Assembly: GCF_007858365.1 (NCBI RefSeq) | Contig: NZ_VFIO01000008.1 | Coordinates: 62,001 to 126,000, forward strand | Source of the DNA: Pseudomonas saxonica | GTDB lineage: Bacteria; Pseudomonadota; Gammaproteobacteria; Pseudomonadales; Pseudomonadaceae | Length of the DNA stretch: 64,000 bases | Direction: 5' to 3' | Part shown: piece after piece, positions 61,437-64,000 of the stretch | Numbering within the stretch: the stretch's first letter is position 1 | Layout of the letters: each line of letters opens with the position of its first letter | Program-made: the position numbers and the translations under genes | Notes under the pieces: model-generated | Databases searched by the model: none | What the model saw: the letters and a program-made list of their open reading frames with translations, nothing else | What the model was told of the DNA's origin: nothing

Positions 61437-62966
61437 ATGAGTACAAACGCGTCTTTCACTCCGCCCAGCCTGGTCCTCGCCACCATTGGCCTGTCGCTGG
61501 CAACCTTTATGCAAGTGCTCGACACCACTATTGCCAACGTCGCCTTGCCGACTATCTCCGGCAATCTGGGGGTGAGCTCAGAGCAGGGCACCTGGGTTAT
61601 CACTTCATTCGCGGTCAGTAATGCGATTGCCTTGCCGCTGACCGGTTGGTTGAGTCGGCGCTTTGGTGAGGTGAAGTTGTTTCTGTGGGCCACGATTCTG
61701 TTCGTACTGGCCTCATTTCTGTGCGGTATTTCAACGTCCATGCCTGAGTTGGTGGGCTTTCGGGTACTGCAAGGGTTGGTGGCTGGCCCGCTTTACCCCA
61801 TGACGCAAACGCTGTTGATTGCCGTCTATCCGCCGGCAAAAAGGGGGATGGCATTGGCGTTGCTGGCGATGGTCACGGTGGTGGCGCCCATTGCCGGTCC
61901 CATATTGGGTGGCTGGATCACTGACAGTTACAGCTGGCCGTGGATTTTCTTTATTAATATCCCGATTGGCATCTTTGCGGTCATGGTGGTTCGCCAGCAA
62001 TTAAAAGCCCGTCCTGTGGTGATTACCCGTCAACCGATGGATTATGTGGGCTTGATTACCCTGATCATTGGCGTTGGCGCGCTGCAAATCGTGCTCGATA
62101 AAGGCAATGATCTCGACTGGTTTGAATCCAACTTCATTTTGCTGGGCACGGCATTGTCGGTGGTGGCATTGGCGGCGTTTATCATTTGGGAAATGACCGA
62201 CAAGCACCCCATTGTCAATTTGCGGCTGTTTGCTCACCGCAACTTTCGCATTGGCACCATTGTGCTGGTTTTGGGGTACGCCGGTTTCTTTGGTATCAAC
62301 CTGATCTTGCCGCAATGGTTGCAGACTCAGATGGGCTACACCGCGACATGGGCCGGGTTGGCGGTGGCGCCGATTGGTATTTTGCCCGTGCTGATGTCAC
62401 CTTTTGTGGGCAAGTACGCGCACAAATTCGATTTGCGTCTGCTGGCGGGGCTGGCATTTTTGGCGATCGGGCTCAGTTGCTTTATGCGTGCGGACTTCAC
62501 CAGCGAGGTGGACTTCCAGCATATTGCGATGGTGCAACTCTTTATGGGGATTGGCGTGGCGCTATTCTTTATGCCGACGCTGAGTATTTTGATGTCGGAC
62601 TTGCCGCCCCATCAAATCGCCGACGGTGCGGGGCTGGCCACGTTCTTGCGAACGTTGGGTGGTAGTTTTGCGGCGTCATTGACCACCTGGATCTGGATTC
62701 GTCGGGCGGACCAGCATCATGCCTACCTGAGTGAAAGCATCAGTGCCTATGATCCGGTCACTCGGCATACGCTGGAGAGTCTGGGCGGCGCCAGTACACC
62801 GGCCTATGCGCAGATGGACAAGATACTGACCAGTCAGGCCTATATGTTCTCCACCGTGGATTACTTCACCATGATGGGTTGGCTATTTATGGGATTGATT
62901 TTGCTGGTATGGCTGGCCAAACCGCCGTTTGCTGCGAAGGCGGGGCCAGCGGCGAGCGGGCATTGA
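61437..62966 (+). CDS. emrB: DHA2-family drug:proton antiporter, EmrB type
   Basis: A 509-residue MFS protein with 14 predicted helices. DHA2 motifs are present: LDTTIANVALPTI in helix 1, GWLSRRFGEVK (motif A-like), and MVTVVAPIAGPILGGWI (motif C-like, antiporter). With EmrA and a NodT-type channel it expels drugs or toxic organics across both membranes. Last gene of the operon; a CCCTCTCCC-type repeat follows. Confidence 0.93.
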   Translation: MSTNASFTPPSLVLATIGLSLATFMQVLDTTIANVALPTISGNLGVSSEQGTWVITSFAVSNAIALPLTGWLSRRFGEVKLFLWATILFVLASFLCGISTSMPELVGFRVLQGLVAGPLYPMTQTLLIAVYPPAKRGMALALLAMVTVVAPIAGPILGGWITDSYSWPWIFFINIPIGIFAVMVVRQQLKARPVVITRQPMDYVGLITLIIGVGALQIVLDKGNDLDWFESNFILLGTALSVVALAAFIIWEMTDKHPIVNLRLFAHRNFRIGTIVLVLGYAGFFGINLILPQWLQTQMGYTATWAGLAVAPIGILPVLMSPFVGKYAHKFDLRLLAGLAFLAIGLSCFMRADFTSEVDFQHIAMVQLFMGIGVALFFMPTLSILMSDLPPHQIADGAGLATFLRTLGGSFAASLTTWIWIRRADQHHAYLSESISAYDPVTRHTLESLGGASTPAYAQMDKILTSQAYMFSTVDYFTMMGWLFMGLILLVWLAKPPFAAKAGPAASGH

Positions 62967-62971
62967 TGGGT

Positions 62972-63084
62972 CACCCTCACCCTAACCCTCTCCCAAAGGG
63001 AGAGGGGACTAAAGGCAAAAGCAGATTCGAGCAACGCCACCAATCTGCCCCCTCTCCCTCTGGGATAGGGTTGGGGTGAGGGGC
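62972..63084. repeat. CCCTCTCCC-type palindromic intergenic repeat, second locus
   Basis: CACCCTAACCCTCTCCC, AAAGGGAGAGGGG on the left, and CCCCCTCTCCCTCTGGGATA, GGGTTGGGGTGAGGGG on the right, are imperfect inverted copies around about 45 bp of unrelated sequence. It is related to the element at 49650-49785 and again sits between convergent genes (emrB and lpxH). Confidence 0.75.
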
Positions 63085-63086
63085 TT

Positions 63087-63833
63087 CTAGGCCGACGGCA
63101 ACATCAAAGGCGGCGCAAAATCAAACGGCGCCAATTGCATGCCGTGTTCATCCACTTGCAATGCCCAGCCTTGTTTGTCCCAGTCACCGAGCACTATTCG
63201 CTTGGCTGCCTGCTCGCCGATTTGCAACTTGTGAATCGCCGGGCGGTGGGTGTGGCCATGAATCAACGTGTGCACACCAAAGTGCGCCATGATTCGTGGC
63301 ACTTCTTCGGGCGTCACATCCACAATGTCATTGGCTTTCATGCGGGTCTGCGCGCGGCTCTCGCTGCGCAGCTTGCGGGCCAACTTATAGCGCGTGCTCA
63401 GCGGTAGATGGCGCAGCACCCACAGCGTCACAGGGTTGCGCAGGTAACGTCGCAGGCGCATGTAAGCTTCATCGCGGGTACACAAGCTGTCGCCGTGCAT
63501 CAGCAACACCGGCTCGCCATAGAAGTCGACCACGCTCGGGTCTTTGATCAGTGTGCAGCCAGCCGCTTTACAAAACGCCTGGCCAAGCAAGAAGTCGCGA
63601 TTACCGTGCATCAGATAAATCTGAGTGCCGCTGTCGCTTAATGATCGCAGCGCTTCACAGATTGAGCGCTGAAAGGGTGTCATCGCATCGTCGCCAATCC
63701 AGGCTTCGAAAAAATCGCCCAGAATGTACAGTGCCTGAGCCGAGCGCGCACGCCCGGCCAGGAAATCCAGAAACGCCCGGGTAATGTCCGGGCGCTCCTC
63801 TTCCAGATGCAAATCTGAAATCAGCAGTATCAC
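63087..63833 (-). CDS. lpxH: UDP-2,3-diacylglucosamine diphosphatase LpxH
   Basis: A 248-residue metallophosphoesterase that makes lipid X in lipid A synthesis, at the inner-membrane face. All calcineurin-like metal motifs are visible: LISDLHL, GDFFEAWIGDD, GNRDF, MHGDSLC and HGHTHRP. The GTG start overlaps the stop of the upstream cyclophilin gene by 3-4 nt (GTGA), so the two are probably co-translated, the standard Pseudomonas pair. Confidence 0.96.
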   Translation of the reverse strand: MILLISDLHLEEERPDITRAFLDFLAGRARSAQALYILGDFFEAWIGDDAMTPFQRSICEALRSLSDSGTQIYLMHGNRDFLLGQAFCKAAGCTLIKDPSVVDFYGEPVLLMHGDSLCTRDEAYMRLRRYLRNPVTLWVLRHLPLSTRYKLARKLRSESRAQTRMKANDIVDVTPEEVPRIMAHFGVHTLIHGHTHRPAIHKLQIGEQAAKRIVLGDWDKQGWALQVDEHGMQLAPFDFAPPLMLPSA

Positions 63834-64000
63834 TCAATGATCTCGGCTTTCTCGACGATCACATCTTCAACAGGCACGTCCTGATGGCCGGCTTTGGAGG
63901 TGGTTTGAACGCCTTTGATCTTGTCTACAACGTCCTGGCCTTCAACAACCTTGCCGAACACCGCGTAACCCCAGCCTTGAGTGTTTTTGCCGCTGTGGTT
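63830..64000 (-). CDS. ppiB: peptidyl-prolyl cis-trans isomerase (cyclophilin), 3' end
   Basis: Only the last 56 codons lie in the window; the gene continues beyond the right edge. The visible part, with TQGWGYAVFGKVVEGQDVVD, is the C-terminal half of a cyclophilin, and ends PVEDVIVEKAEIIE. Cyclophilins catalyse proline isomerisation during folding. Its stop overlaps the lpxH start. Confidence 0.9.
   Translation of the reverse strand, partial: NHSGKNTQGWGYAVFGKVVEGQDVVDKIKGVQTTSKAGHQDVPVEDVIVEKAEIIE

Noticed and set aside
1..64000. CRISPR arrays, prophage or insertion-sequence genes
   Set aside because: No regularly spaced direct repeats, transposase, integrase or phage structural genes were seen.

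Overview
The window is a chromosomal segment of a Pseudomonas species. The main evidence is gene order: aspS-yebC-ruvCAB-ybgC-tolQRAB-pal-cpoB-queE-queC-tRNA-Lys at the left end, and nadA, an M48 protease, tusA-like, perM-like and acnB at the right end. Genus-typical small families (DUF3077, DUF6482, DUF2986) agree. It reads like the fluorescens/fragi side of the genus, but species cannot be fixed from this window alone.

Region 1 (1-13.7 kb) is conserved housekeeping: a ribbon-helix-helix protein, an FmdB-type zinc ribbon, aspartyl-tRNA synthetase, YebC, the RuvABC Holliday-junction machinery, the Tol-Pal envelope system with YbgC and CpoB, two queuosine genes, and tRNA-Lys(TTT) with a good promoter and terminator.

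Region 2 (13.7-29 kb) is accessory. It holds a RES-Xre toxin-antitoxin pair with twin palindromic operator candidates, an orphan homologue of the plant-pathogen effector HopA1, and a DUF3077 gene. The DUF3077 gene is preceded by a translationally coupled 30-codon ORF and a highly structured RNA leader whose hairpin loop is complementary to the ribosome-binding site. Next come a MocR regulator divergent from a three-gene operon, a DUF3833-SDR-DUF6482 operon, and a DUF2235 lipase (type VI effector type) followed by two tandemly duplicated DUF2931 lipoproteins, the likely immunity proteins. A manganese-cupin and a YeeE/YedE thiosulfate transporter close the region.

Region 3 (29-48.4 kb) is metabolic and stress-related. 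It contains LigD and Ku for end joining, a sorbosone-dehydrogenase-like lipoprotein with a DUF2231 membrane protein, an SDR flanked by a REP pair, an arsR-arsH pair without efflux or reductase genes, an enolase-superfamily dehydratase with its MFS transporter, and a D-amino-acid oxidase/RidA/YkvI operon divergent from an XRE-cupin regulator. TrmK, small periplasmic proteins, a TonB-dependent siderophore receptor and a DJ-1/PfpI protein follow.

Region 4 (48.5-64 kb) returns to core genes: nadA, an M48 chaperone-protease, a TusA-like protein, a PerM-type exporter, acnB, a DUF1289 protein, a UspE-type stress protein, miaE, a MarR-NodT-EmrA-EmrB efflux operon with a clear self-operator promoter, lpxH, and the 3' end of a cyclophilin gene. 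A 136-bp nested palindrome lies upstream of acnB, and two CCCTCTCCC-type intergenic repeats sit between convergent genes. The most unusual items are the DUF3077 RNA leader, the orphan HopA1-like gene, the duplicated immunity genes with a toxin-gene scar between them, and the nested palindrome.
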